DNA from: SYFT01 sp964471115
Lineage (GTDB): Bacteria > Acidobacteriota > Vicinamibacteria > Vicinamibacterales > SCN-69-37
Direction: 5' to 3'
DNA length: 64,000 nucleotides
Assembly: GCA_964471115.1 (NCBI GenBank)
Contig: CAYYFE010000010.1
Span: forward strand, 1 to 64,000
Part shown: positions 27,698 to 38,615 of the stretch, one piece after another
Position numbering within the stretch: the stretch's first letter is position 1
How the letters are laid out: every line of letters begins with the position of its first letter
Position numbers and translations under genes: made by a program
Notes under the pieces: generated by a model
What the model saw: the letters and a program-made list of their open reading frames with translations, nothing else
What the model was told of the DNA's origin: nothing
Databases searched by the model: none

Positions 27698-28584
27698 ACA
27701 GGTGGTAGACGCGGATGCCCAGTTCGCGGATGTCCGAGCCGGCGCCAATCGCCGACGGGACGAACGACGGATCGACCACCAGCCGCAGTTCCACCATGTC
27801 GGCGTCGCCGAGGGCTTCGACCGAGAGCGGGATCCGAAGCAGTCGGGGGTCTTTGTTATCGGCGGCAAACGTCGCGACATTCTGGCTGCCCAGATAGACG
27901 TTCACCGACTGCGGTTGGTCGAACAGATCGGGCCGGGCGTCGAATTCGAGATACAGCGTCGACGCCTTCCGCGGGTTCCGGAAGCTGGCGACCAGTTCCT
28001 TCTTGGTCCACCACCACTCCCGCGACGGATTATCCGGCGCGAATTCCGCGTTGTGCGAGCCGGACCGGAGGATGACGAACACGTTCTCCGACTGCGGCAG
28101 CAGGCGCAGGGTCGACACGGGATAGGCGCGTCCTTCCCCGGGCGACGGTCCTTCCAGCGGCGCGCGCGTCCCGGAGGCGTCCGTGCGATACAGGCCCACC
28201 TNNNNNNNNNNCCTTGACGGTGGCCTCTCCCAGGTACGGCACCACCGGAATGAAGCTGGTCCGCGTGTACTCGACCGGCTGTCCTGCCTTCCAGCCCGTG
28301 GTGGGGGTCGGCGGGTCGTGGTCGTCGGCCCAGCGCAGCACGCCGTCCTGATCGACCAGGTGCATGAACACCCGGTAGGTGCCGTCGAAGGCGGCGTTCG
28401 GCAACGCCTCGAAGCGATACGTCACATCAATGGGACTGCCCAGTGGTGCGGCCGTCTTGCTGAGGGTGACCGAAACGCGCGCCACCGGGGGCGCTTCGTC
28501 CTCGCTGCCGCAGCCGGCGGCAAAGACAACACCAAGGACGGTCAGCGCCGCCCACCCACGTAAACGCCAGGATCGACGAGTCAT
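27681..28584 (-). CDS. Two-domain lipoprotein of unknown function, interrupted by an assembly gap
   Basis: The N-terminus is a clear lipoprotein signal (MTRRSWRLRGWAALTVLGVVFAAGC). The next part, up to the gap, is a beta domain with VDVTYRF-like and YRVFMHLVDQDG segments. After ten Ns (28202-28211) the gene resumes in another frame with GLYRTDASGTRAPLEG and a second beta-rich domain ending HLFVDPS. Frame logic requires a true gap divisible by three. The end overlaps the lytic transglycosylase start, so it may be the first gene of the secretion operon. I do not recognise the family. It is divergent from the microcompartment gene. Confidence 0.7.
28202..28211. other. Assembly gap (10 Ns) inside the lipoprotein gene
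   Basis: A second placeholder of ten unknown bases. The codons before it (GEATVK) and after it (GLYRTD) belong to one protein but lie in different frames. Confidence 0.95.
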
Positions 28585-28653
28585 CACAACCGCGGCATCG
28601 TACCGTATTGCCCCTATTCTCTTCAATATGTTAGCCTTGCGGCGATTTTGACT

Positions 28654-28947
28654 ATGAGTGCAGACGCCCTCGGAATGGTGGAAACCCGCGGCCTGATTGG
28701 TGCCATCGAGGCGGCAGACGCCATGGTCAAGACCGCCAACGTGACCCTCATTGGCAAGGAATACATCGGCGCCGGGTTCGTCACCGTGCTCGCCCGGGGC
28801 GACGTCGGCGCCATCAAGGCGGCCGTGGACGCCGGAGCGGCTGCGGCGCGTCGCGTGGGCGAACTGGTGTCGGTCCACGTGATTCCCCGCCCGCATGCCG
28901 ACGTGGACCGCCTGCTGCCTCGTCCCGGGCAGGCTGCCAAGCCGTAG
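28654..28947 (+). CDS. Bacterial microcompartment hexameric shell protein (BMC-H)
   Basis: 97 residues covering a complete BMC domain: ALGMVETRGLIGAIEAADAM, then KTANVTLIGKEYIGAGFVTV, GDVGAIKAAVDAGAAAA, and the terminal VSVHVIPRPHADVDRLLP. These are the standard EutM/PduA/CcmK signatures; the pore-region residues are IGAG. BMC-H hexamers tile the facets of protein organelles. Start is ATG 28654, since a TTG two codons earlier is less likely. The aldehyde dehydrogenase gene follows after 12 bases. No BMC-P vertex or BMC-T trimer gene is within the window. Confidence 0.95.
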   Translation: MSADALGMVETRGLIGAIEAADAMVKTANVTLIGKEYIGAGFVTVLARGDVGAIKAAVDAGAAAARRVGELVSVHVIPRPHADVDRLLPRPGQAAKP

Positions 28948-28959
28948 CCGGACCACCCC

Positions 28960-30594
28960 ATGAGCGACGAGGCTCGCGCCCTCGCCCAGCGCGCCAAACG
29001 GGCCGCGCCCATCCTGGCCGAGTGGACCCAGGAGCAGATCGATCGCGTGGTGGACGCGGTGGCCGCCGCCGCGCGCGCCCAGGTCGAGCCGTTCGCGCGG
29101 CTCGCCGTTGAGGAAACGGGGTTCGGCGTTGTCGCCGACAAGATTCAGAAGAACCGGTTCGCCGCTGAGGACGTTCACGCGTTCATCCGCCCGATGCGCA
29201 CCGTGGGGGTCGTCGCCCGCGACGAGGCGCGCCGCGTGGTGGAGATTGCCGAGCCGTTCGGCGTGGTGGCCGCCATCGTGCCGTCCACCAATCCCACGTC
29301 GACGGCCATCTACAAGATTCTCATCGCGCTCAAGGCGCGCTGCCCCATCGTGATCAGTCCGCACCCCTCCGCGGCGCGGTGCATCACGCTGGTGGCCGAG
29401 ACGCTCGACGCCGCGGCGCGCGCGGCCGGCGCGCCCGACGGCGCCATCAACTGGATGACCCAGGTCTCGCTCGACGCAACCCAGGAACTGATGAAACACC
29501 GCGACGTGGCCGTGATTCTGGCCACCGGCGGCATGGGACTGGTGCGCGCGGCCTACAGCGCGGGGAAACCCGCCTACGGCGTGGGCCCCGGCAACGCGCC
29601 GTGTTTCATCGAGCGGACGGCCGACGTCGCCAAGGCCGCGCGCGACATCCTCGCCGGCAAGACCTTCGACAACGGCGTCCTCTGTTCGTCGCCCAACTCG
29701 GTCGTGGTCGAAACGGCGGTGGCCGACCAGGCCCGCCGCGAGTTCACGGCCCAGGGCGGGCACTTCCTCTCCCCCGCCGAGGCGGAGCGGCTCGCCGCCG
29801 TGTTGATCACGCCGCAGCGGCTGCCCAACCCGAAGCTGGTCGGCAAGTCCGCCGCGCACATCGCGGCGGCGGCGGGCCTCACCGTTCCGGAAGGCACTCG
29901 CGCCCTGATCGTGCCGCTCGCCGGCGTGGGGCGCGACTACCCGCTCTCGATTGAAAAGCTCTGCCCCGTGTTGTCCTACTACGTCGTCAACGACTGGCAG
30001 GAGGGCTGCGAGCGCTGCAAGCAGATTCTGCGGTATGGCGGCATGGGCCACACCATGTCGATTCACTCGAACAACGAGGCCGTCATTCTCGAGTTCGGTC
30101 TCAAGAAGCCGGCGTTCCGCATCGTCGTGAACACCCCCACGACCCACGGGTCCATCGGCCTGACGACCGGACTGGCGCCGGCGATGACGCTGGGCTGCGG
30201 CGGCTACGGCGGCAACATCACGTCGGACAACATCACGCCGTTGCACCTGTTGAACATCAAGCGGCTGGCGTACGAGCTGCGGCCAGCCACCCGGGCCGCC
30301 GCGGCGGCACCGGCGGCCGCGCCGGCCACCCTGCCCAAGGTCCCCAAGGCGGCGCCGGCCGTGGGTGTCAGCGCCGAGGCGCTGGCCACACAGGTGGCCG
30401 CCATGACCGGCATTGGCGCGGCCCCGCAGGTGGCCCGGCCCGCGCCGGCGTCCGTCGCGGCCTTCGTGTGTGAGGAGGATGTGCGGCAGGCGATGGCGGC
30501 AGGCCGCACGATTCTGGTCGGGGATCGGACGATTGTGACGCCGCTGGCCCGGGACCTGGGCCAGGCCCATCGGGTCCTGGTCCAGATCGGATAA
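28960..30594 (+). CDS. CoA-acylating aldehyde dehydrogenase with microcompartment-type C-terminal extension
   Basis: 544 residues. Residues 1 to about 445 are an acylating aldehyde dehydrogenase like EutE, PduP and the AdhE N-terminus: VVAAIVPSTNPTSTAIYK, VISPHPSAARC, and the catalytic cysteine C242 in FDNGVLCSSPNS. It would turn an aldehyde, NAD and CoA into acyl-CoA. An Ala/Pro linker (about 447-500) leads to a folded tail, EEDVRQAMAAGRTILVGDRT followed by IVTPLARDL. This resembles the short N-terminal segments I recall in EutQ and EutT. Such tails are typical of encapsulated enzymes. The pairing with BMC-H supports lumen location; the substrate aldehyde is unknown. Confidence 0.88.
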   Translation: MSDEARALAQRAKRAAPILAEWTQEQIDRVVDAVAAAARAQVEPFARLAVEETGFGVVADKIQKNRFAAEDVHAFIRPMRTVGVVARDEARRVVEIAEPFGVVAAIVPSTNPTSTAIYKILIALKARCPIVISPHPSAARCITLVAETLDAAARAAGAPDGAINWMTQVSLDATQELMKHRDVAVILATGGMGLVRAAYSAGKPAYGVGPGNAPCFIERTADVAKAARDILAGKTFDNGVLCSSPNSVVVETAVADQARREFTAQGGHFLSPAEAERLAAVLITPQRLPNPKLVGKSAAHIAAAAGLTVPEGTRALIVPLAGVGRDYPLSIEKLCPVLSYYVVNDWQEGCERCKQILRYGGMGHTMSIHSNNEAVILEFGLKKPAFRIVVNTPTTHGSIGLTTGLAPAMTLGCGGYGGNITSDNITPLHLLNIKRLAYELRPATRAAAAAPAAAPATLPKVPKAAPAVGVSAEALATQVAAMTGIGAAPQVARPAPASVAAFVCEEDVRQAMAAGRTILVGDRTIVTPLARDLGQAHRVLVQIG

Positions 30595-30664
30595 CAACTG
30601 CCAATTCCGCAGGTACTTATGGTACTCTGCCAACCAATTGTCATGGGTGGGCGTCCGTAAAGCC

Positions 30665-32314
30665 ATGCGTGGTGGGCTGACCAGCATCCTCGGTCTGGCC
30701 GTCGTCGGTCTTGCCGTCGGCTGCGGCGCGCGTGTCGCGCCCGCCACCCCTGTCCCTCCGCTGCCCATTTCGCCGCCCGAACAGGTCCAGGTGCCCGAGG
30801 TGGCGCCGGCCGTGGCCTTGCCGGATCCGGTGACCGCGCTCATTACCGCGTCCGAGGCCCACTTCGCCACGGGCCAGCGCGAGTTGGAGCAAGGCCATCT
30901 CGAGGCCGCCAAGGCGGCCTTCGACAAAGCCGTTGACGTGCTCTTGACCTCGCCCGGCGGCGCGCGCGGCGAGCCCCGTCTGCGCGCCCATTACGACCAG
31001 CTGATCAGCCGCATCATGGCGCTCGAGGCGCTGGCGCTGCGCGAAGGCGACGGCTTCACGCAGGCGCGCACCGAGCCGGCGGTGATTGACGACCTGCTGG
31101 CGGTGGCCACCCTCGATCTGCCCGGCCCCAGCAAGGCCACGGGTGAGACGGTGGCGGCCGACCTGGCGGAGACGGCGCACGACCTGCCGATTGAACTGAA
31201 CGATCGCATTCTGTCGTTCGTGGAGTTGTTCCAGGGGAACCTGCGGGACTTCATGCAGGAGAGCCTGTACCGCTCGGCGCGCTACATGCCAATGGTCCAG
31301 TCGGTGTTCCGCGAGGAAGGACTGCCGCTGGACCTGGCGTACCTCGCCATTGTCGAAAGCGGCTTCAAGAACAACGCGTTGTCGCGCGCCAGCGCACGCG
31401 GCATGTGGCAGTTCATGCCGGCCACCGGCCGCGAGCATGGCCTGACGCAGAACTGGTTCATCGACGAACGATCGGATCCGGAGAAGGCCACGCGGGCGGC
31501 GGCCACCTACCTCAAGACGCTCAATCGCATGTTTGACGGCGACTGGAATCTGGCGATGGCCAGCTACAACGCCGGGCCGGGGCGCCTGCAGCGCGCGGTC
31601 ACGCGATCGAAAATCAACGACTACTGGAAGCTCACCAGCACGTCGCGGTGGTTGCCGAAGGAAACGCGCAACTACGTGCCGATGATCATGGCCGCGGTGA
31701 TCATCGCGAAGAACCCCGAGCAGTACGGGTTTGAACCGGGCACGGCCGAGCCGCTGGCCTACGACCGTGTCGTGGTGCCCGATGCGCTCGACCTGCGCAC
31801 GGTGGCCGAGTGGACCGAAGCGTCCATCGAAGAGATCCGCGACCTGAATCCTGAGTTGCGCCGCACGACGACGCCGGTGGGCCGCCACGAGCTCAAGGTG
31901 CCGGTGGGCACCGCGCCGATCGTCGAAGCGCGGCTGGCCGAGGCGGGCCCCGCGACGTTTGCGAAGTTCGAACGGTACTCGGCGCGGCGCGGCGAGACCA
32001 TCGCGACCATTGCCCGCAAGTTCGGCGTGACCCGCGTGGACCTGGCGGCGGCCAACAACCTGACGACCAGTTCGCGGCTGCGCGTCGGCCAATCGCTGCT
32101 CATCCCGCGTGTCGTCAGCGCCGCGCTGGCGTCACGCCCCGCCGAAGCGCCCGAGGCGCCGGCCACACTCACCTACCGCGTCAAGTCGGGCGATACGCTC
32201 TACGGCATTGCCCGTCAGTTCGATACCACGGTCAACGACATCAAGAAGTGGAACGCGCTCACATCGAACCGCATCGACGTGGGTGACCGGCTGACCATTC
32301 ACCGCAATCAGTAA
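30665..32314 (+). CDS. mltD: MltD-like membrane-bound lytic transglycosylase with two LysM domains
   Basis: 549 residues from ATG 30665. The lipoprotein signal MRGGLTSILGLAVVGLAVGC is followed by a helical region and a transglycosylase domain with catalytic E231 in YLAIVESGFKNNALS, then ARGMWQFMPATGREHGL and MASYNAGPGRLQ. Two LysM peptidoglycan-binding modules end the protein at about 434-480 and 502-547 (YRVKSGDTLYGIARQF). It cleaves glycan strands with anhydro-MurNAc formation. A TTG at 30638 and GTG at 30647 are alternative starts without better ribosome sites. It stands alone between the ALDH and comM. Confidence 0.9.
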   Translation: MRGGLTSILGLAVVGLAVGCGARVAPATPVPPLPISPPEQVQVPEVAPAVALPDPVTALITASEAHFATGQRELEQGHLEAAKAAFDKAVDVLLTSPGGARGEPRLRAHYDQLISRIMALEALALREGDGFTQARTEPAVIDDLLAVATLDLPGPSKATGETVAADLAETAHDLPIELNDRILSFVELFQGNLRDFMQESLYRSARYMPMVQSVFREEGLPLDLAYLAIVESGFKNNALSRASARGMWQFMPATGREHGLTQNWFIDERSDPEKATRAAATYLKTLNRMFDGDWNLAMASYNAGPGRLQRAVTRSKINDYWKLTSTSRWLPKETRNYVPMIMAAVIIAKNPEQYGFEPGTAEPLAYDRVVVPDALDLRTVAEWTEASIEEIRDLNPELRRTTTPVGRHELKVPVGTAPIVEARLAEAGPATFAKFERYSARRGETIATIARKFGVTRVDLAAANNLTTSSRLRVGQSLLIPRVVSAALASRPAEAPEAPATLTYRVKSGDTLYGIARQFDTTVNDIKKWNALTSNRIDVGDRLTIHRNQ

Positions 32315-32342
32315 CCCGCGTACGCAGTTTCTGCCAGCCCTG

Positions 32343-32357
32343 CTCCGCCCAGCGGAG
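32343..32357. other. Small perfect hairpin between mltD and comM
   Basis: CTCCGC and GCGGAG pair as six G/C-rich base pairs around a CCA loop in the 80-bp gap between the two genes. No T-run follows, so it is not a good intrinsic terminator. The rest of the gap is GC-rich with a second weak GGCCGGCC palindrome. Confidence 0.3.
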
Positions 32358-32394
32358 GGCCGGCCTGGCCCGAGGGCTGCATCTGCCTTGGCGC

Positions 32395-33924
32395 ATGTTG
32401 GCACGTCTGCACGCGGCGGCGGTGTTCGGGGTGGATGCGGTACCGGTGGCGGTGGAAGTCGATGTCTCCGGCGGCGGTCTGCCCGGCATCGTCATGGTCG
32501 GCCTGCCTGACGCCACGGTGCGCGAGAGCCGCGACCGTGTGCGCGCGGCGATTAGAAATTCGGGCCTGCCGACGCCGCCCGGGCGCGTCACGGTCAGCCT
32601 GGCGCCGTCGGACCTGCGCAAGGTCGGCGCGGCCTTTGACCTGCCGATCGCGCTGGGCATTCTGGCGGCCTCCGGCGTGCTTCCGCAGCGGGATGGGCGG
32701 GCATTCACGATCGTGGGCGGTCTCTCCCTCGATGGCGGCGTGTTGCCGATGCACGGCGTGTTGCCCATCGCCGTGGCGGCGCGCCGCGAGGGACGCACGG
32801 GCCTGCTCTTCCCCGCCGGCAATCTGGCCGAAGCGTCGATCGTGGCGGACCTGCCGCTCCATCCGGTGACCTCGCTCCTCGAGGCCGTGCGGGTGTTGTC
32901 GTCGCCGGCGGTGGAACCCGTGGCGCCGTTGCCGGCGGCCGCGCCGGCATCACGGGCCACCGACGACCTGTCGGACGTCTGCGGACAGCTGCTGGCCCGG
33001 CGCGCGCTGGAGATCGCCGCGGCCGGCGGCCATCACCTGCTGCTGTCAGGGCCCCCGGGCGCGGGCAAGACGATGCTGGCGCGACGGCTGCCGGGCCTGC
33101 TGCCGCCGCTGGCGTTTGACGAGGCGCTGGTCGTCACGGCGATCCACTCGGTGGCGGGCGTGTTGCCGCCGGGCGGCGGCCTGGTCGCCGAGCGGCCGTT
33201 CCGCGCGCCGCATCACACCTGCTCGGACATTGCGTTGATTGGCGGCGGCGCCATCCCGCGGCCGGGAGAACTCAGCCTGGCGCACACCGGCGTCCTGTTC
33301 CTCGACGAACTGCCCGAGTTCAGCCGCCGCGCGCTCGAGACGCTGCGCCAGCCGCTTGAAAGCGGCGTGGTGCAGGTCGCACGCGCGAGCGGGTCGGTGA
33401 GTTTCCCCGCGCGCGTGATGCTGGTGGGTGCCATGAATCCGTGCCCGTGCGGGTTTCTGGGCGACACGCGACGGCCGTGCCGCTGCGCGCCTGCCGCCAT
33501 CGATCGCTACCAGCACCGGCTCTCCGGCCCGCTGCGCGATCGCTTCGATCTTTCGGTGGACGTGCAGGCCGTGCCGTGGAGCGATCTCTCAACCACCGCC
33601 CCGCGGGAATCGTCGGCCGACGTGCGTGCGCGCGTCGAAGACGCCCGGCGGCGTCAGGCCGAACGCCAGGGCGTGCTCAACGCCCAGCTGGACGGCCGCG
33701 CGCTACGCCGGTACGCTCCGGCGCCCGACCTCCAGAGCCAGGCGCTGCTGGCCGGCGCGGTCACCCGCCTCGGTCTAAGTGTGCGCGGCGTCAGCCGCGT
33801 CCTGCGTGTGGCGCGCACCATTGCGGATCTGGCCGGCGCGCCAGGCGTCGCTGCGGCGCATGTGGCCGAAGCGCTGCACTTCCGGATCGTTGATCGTCAG
33901 CACAGTAGGCATGTAGACATGTAG
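32395..33924 (+). CDS. comM: ComM/YifB AAA+ Mg-chelatase-family protein
   Basis: 509 residues. The N-terminal ChlI-like domain begins MLARLHAAAVFGVDAVPVAV. The AAA+ core has Walker A GPPGAGKTM near 219, Walker B GVLFLDELPEFSR, and the CPCG zinc-like motif PCPCGFLGDTRRPCRC. The C-terminal helical domain ends AEALHFR. ComM helicases promote branch migration during natural transformation. The final eight codons (QHSRHVDM) and the stop fall inside the left arm of an inverted repeat, so the natural end was probably altered. A comEA gene is also in this window at 51.4 kb. Confidence 0.93.
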   Translation: MLARLHAAAVFGVDAVPVAVEVDVSGGGLPGIVMVGLPDATVRESRDRVRAAIRNSGLPTPPGRVTVSLAPSDLRKVGAAFDLPIALGILAASGVLPQRDGRAFTIVGGLSLDGGVLPMHGVLPIAVAARREGRTGLLFPAGNLAEASIVADLPLHPVTSLLEAVRVLSSPAVEPVAPLPAAAPASRATDDLSDVCGQLLARRALEIAAAGGHHLLLSGPPGAGKTMLARRLPGLLPPLAFDEALVVTAIHSVAGVLPPGGGLVAERPFRAPHHTCSDIALIGGGAIPRPGELSLAHTGVLFLDELPEFSRRALETLRQPLESGVVQVARASGSVSFPARVMLVGAMNPCPCGFLGDTRRPCRCAPAAIDRYQHRLSGPLRDRFDLSVDVQAVPWSDLSTTAPRESSADVRARVEDARRRQAERQGVLNAQLDGRALRRYAPAPDLQSQALLAGAVTRLGLSVRGVSRVLRVARTIADLAGAPGVAAAHVAEALHFRIVDRQHSRHVDM

Positions 33925-33995
33925 GAGTACGAACTTCAATGCACGACCCGGAGCCCAAACCAATGGGCTTGCTACATGCCTACACGCCTACTGTG
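33901..33995. repeat. Inverted repeat, gene-less copy, between comM and the DUF411 gene
   Basis: The arms are 33901-33924 and 33972-33995 and match at 22 of 24 positions. The left arm starts CACAGTAGGCATGTAG and holds the 8-bp direct repeat GTAGGCAT. The 47-bp loop has its own stem, AGCCCA at 33952-33957 with TGGGCT at 33964-33969. The arms are about 96 percent identical to those at 43046-43611. The unit lies between two convergent genes and forms the last codons of comM. No T-run follows either side. Confidence 0.9.
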
Positions 33996-34020
33996 TGGAC
34001 AAGCGCTTTGTGGTCGAAGC

Positions 34021-34551
34021 TCAGGCGGGTTTGGTATGCCGCGCCCACACTGTCGTCTGCCCCGCCTTGTTGAAGGTCAGCACGGTGTACGGCTGGAAGG
34101 GCGTCACGTCCATGCCGGGCGCACTGGCCGGCATGCCCGGCACGGTCAGGCCCACCACATCCTTCGGCCGTTCTTTCAGCAGGCGGACGATGTCGCCTTC
34201 CGGGACGTGGCCTTCGACGACGAAGCCGTCGACCAGCGTCGTGTGGCAGCTCTGGAGGTTCGGGCCGATGTGGTACTGCTGCTTGAGCGGACCCAGCTTG
34301 TCTGGCCCCAGGTTCATGACCGTGGCGCGGTAGCCCTTCGCCTGCATGTATTTGACCCACTCGCCACAGCAGCCGCAGTTGGGGTCCTTGTAGACGGTCA
34401 GGTGCGGCTTGGCCGACGAGGCGACCGGGCGCGGGGCCTGGCCTCGGGTTTGGGCCAACGCCCGACCCACCGGTGTCAGGAGCGCAGCGGCCGAGGCCGC
34501 CAGCCCGGTCAGCAACTGTCGACGCGAGAACGCTTGGGGCATGTCCGCCAT
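34021..34551 (-). CDS. Tat-exported DUF411 metal-binding protein
   Basis: 176 residues with a twin-arginine signal (SRRQLLTGLAASAAALLTPV). The DUF411 body follows: LTVYKDPNCGCCGEWVKYMQ with the CGCC pair, then a second conserved block SCHTTLVDGFVVEGHVP and GLTVPGMPASAPGMD. Family members are periplasmic and often linked to copper handling. No copper genes are adjacent here, so the metal is only a guess. Its 3' end faces the inverted repeat and comM. Confidence 0.88.
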   Translation of the reverse strand: MADMPQAFSRRQLLTGLAASAAALLTPVGRALAQTRGQAPRPVASSAKPHLTVYKDPNCGCCGEWVKYMQAKGYRATVMNLGPDKLGPLKQQYHIGPNLQSCHTTLVDGFVVEGHVPEGDIVRLLKERPKDVVGLTVPGMPASAPGMDVTPFQPYTVLTFNKAGQTTVWARHTKPA

Positions 34552-34649
34552 TGTGCCACGGCCCGGGCACCCGGCGAGGCCGGTCCATGTAACCCCTTGT
34601 CCGGCTTGGTCTTGACGCCCCTTCTGTGATACGCTCCGAGGGTTTCTGC

Positions 34650-35552
34650 ATGCGTTCGCCGAAATACACGATTCTCGTCGCCAATCGTCAGACCGGGGCC
34701 GTCCGCCGGTTCACGATCGCGCGTCGTCCCGCCGTCGCGGCGGCGCTGGCCGTATTGGCCGTGCCGGTGTTGATGGGGCTGGGCGCCCGGTGGTCCGGGC
34801 AGGCGGAAATCGATCGGCTGGCGCGGCAGGGCGAGGTGCTCCGCCTCGAGAACGAAAGTTATCGGCAGGCGACCGGCGAACTGGCAGCGCAGATTGCCGA
34901 CCTGCAGACCGCGATGACCGAGCTGGACAGCCAGGCGCAGCTGGATCCGGCCGTCAAGCGCGCGATTGAAAATCTGCCTGCCATGGTGCGCAATCGCGCC
35001 ATGGGCGGCGGCGACACGACCATCACGGAGCCACCCGCGCTGGCGTCGATGGCCTCGCCCGACAGCACGTTCGGCATCCTGAAGGAGCTGCTCGGCTCGC
35101 TCGAAACGCGCCTGCAGACCGTGCGGACCGGCGTCGAGAAGCAGCAGGCGCTGGCTTCGGCTACGCCGTCCATCTGGCCGGTCGTCGGGTATCTGTCGTC
35201 GTGGTTCGGCAACCGGAAAGACCCGTTCACCGGCGGGCCTGACTTCCACCCCGGTCTCGACATCGCGGCCCCTGCCGGGACGCCGATTCGCGCGACGGCC
35301 GACGGCACGGTGGAATCGGCCGGGTATGCGGGCAATTACGGCAACGCCGTGGTCGTCCGGCACGGCTTCGGCATCTCGACCCGGTACGGCCACATGTCGC
35401 GGATTGCCGTCCGCAACGGCATGCAGATTCGCCGCGGCGACCTGCTGGGCTACGTGGGGTCCACCGGACGCGCCACGAGCGCCCACCTGCACTACGAGAT
35501 TCTGCTCAACGGCCAGGCCATCAATCCGCTGCGCCTGCTGGCCCGTCCCTGA
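34650..35552 (+). CDS. M23-family peptidoglycan endopeptidase (NlpD/MepM-like)
   Basis: 300 residues from ATG 34650, seven bases after GAGGG. One membrane helix lies near 28-45. A coiled coil (EIDRLARQGEVLRLENESY) follows, and the C-terminal LytM domain shows PDFHPGLDIAAPAGTPI, GNAVVVRHGFGISTRYGHM and SAHLHYEILLNG, with the zinc ligands H, D and HLH all present. It is thus an active-type enzyme, unlike degenerate LytM activators. It should cleave peptide cross-links in the periplasm. It precedes secA by 84 bases. Confidence 0.9.
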   Translation: MRSPKYTILVANRQTGAVRRFTIARRPAVAAALAVLAVPVLMGLGARWSGQAEIDRLARQGEVLRLENESYRQATGELAAQIADLQTAMTELDSQAQLDPAVKRAIENLPAMVRNRAMGGGDTTITEPPALASMASPDSTFGILKELLGSLETRLQTVRTGVEKQQALASATPSIWPVVGYLSSWFGNRKDPFTGGPDFHPGLDIAAPAGTPIRATADGTVESAGYAGNYGNAVVVRHGFGISTRYGHMSRIAVRNGMQIRRGDLLGYVGSTGRATSAHLHYEILLNGQAINPLRLLARP

Positions 35553-35636
35553 TCCTTCCTGTTAGAATCGTCGGAATCCCCTGCCGCCGCGGCACGCCTC
35601 AGACGTGTGTCGCGTGTCAGGCCGGGTGATTCCAGC

Positions 35637-38579
<2,943 letters not shown>

Positions 38580-38580
38580 G

Positions 38581-38615
38581 GGATTGAGGATTTGGGATTG
38601 AGGATTGAGGATTCG
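38581..38615 (+). repeat. Five 7-bp repeats that carry the guaB ribosome-binding site
   Basis: The whole gap between secA and guaB after one base is five exact-register units: GGATTGA, GGATTTG, GGATTGA, GGATTGA, GGATTCG. The only Shine-Dalgarno-like sequence for guaB, GAGGA, is formed where the fourth unit meets the fifth, five bases before the ATG. Confidence 0.9.
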
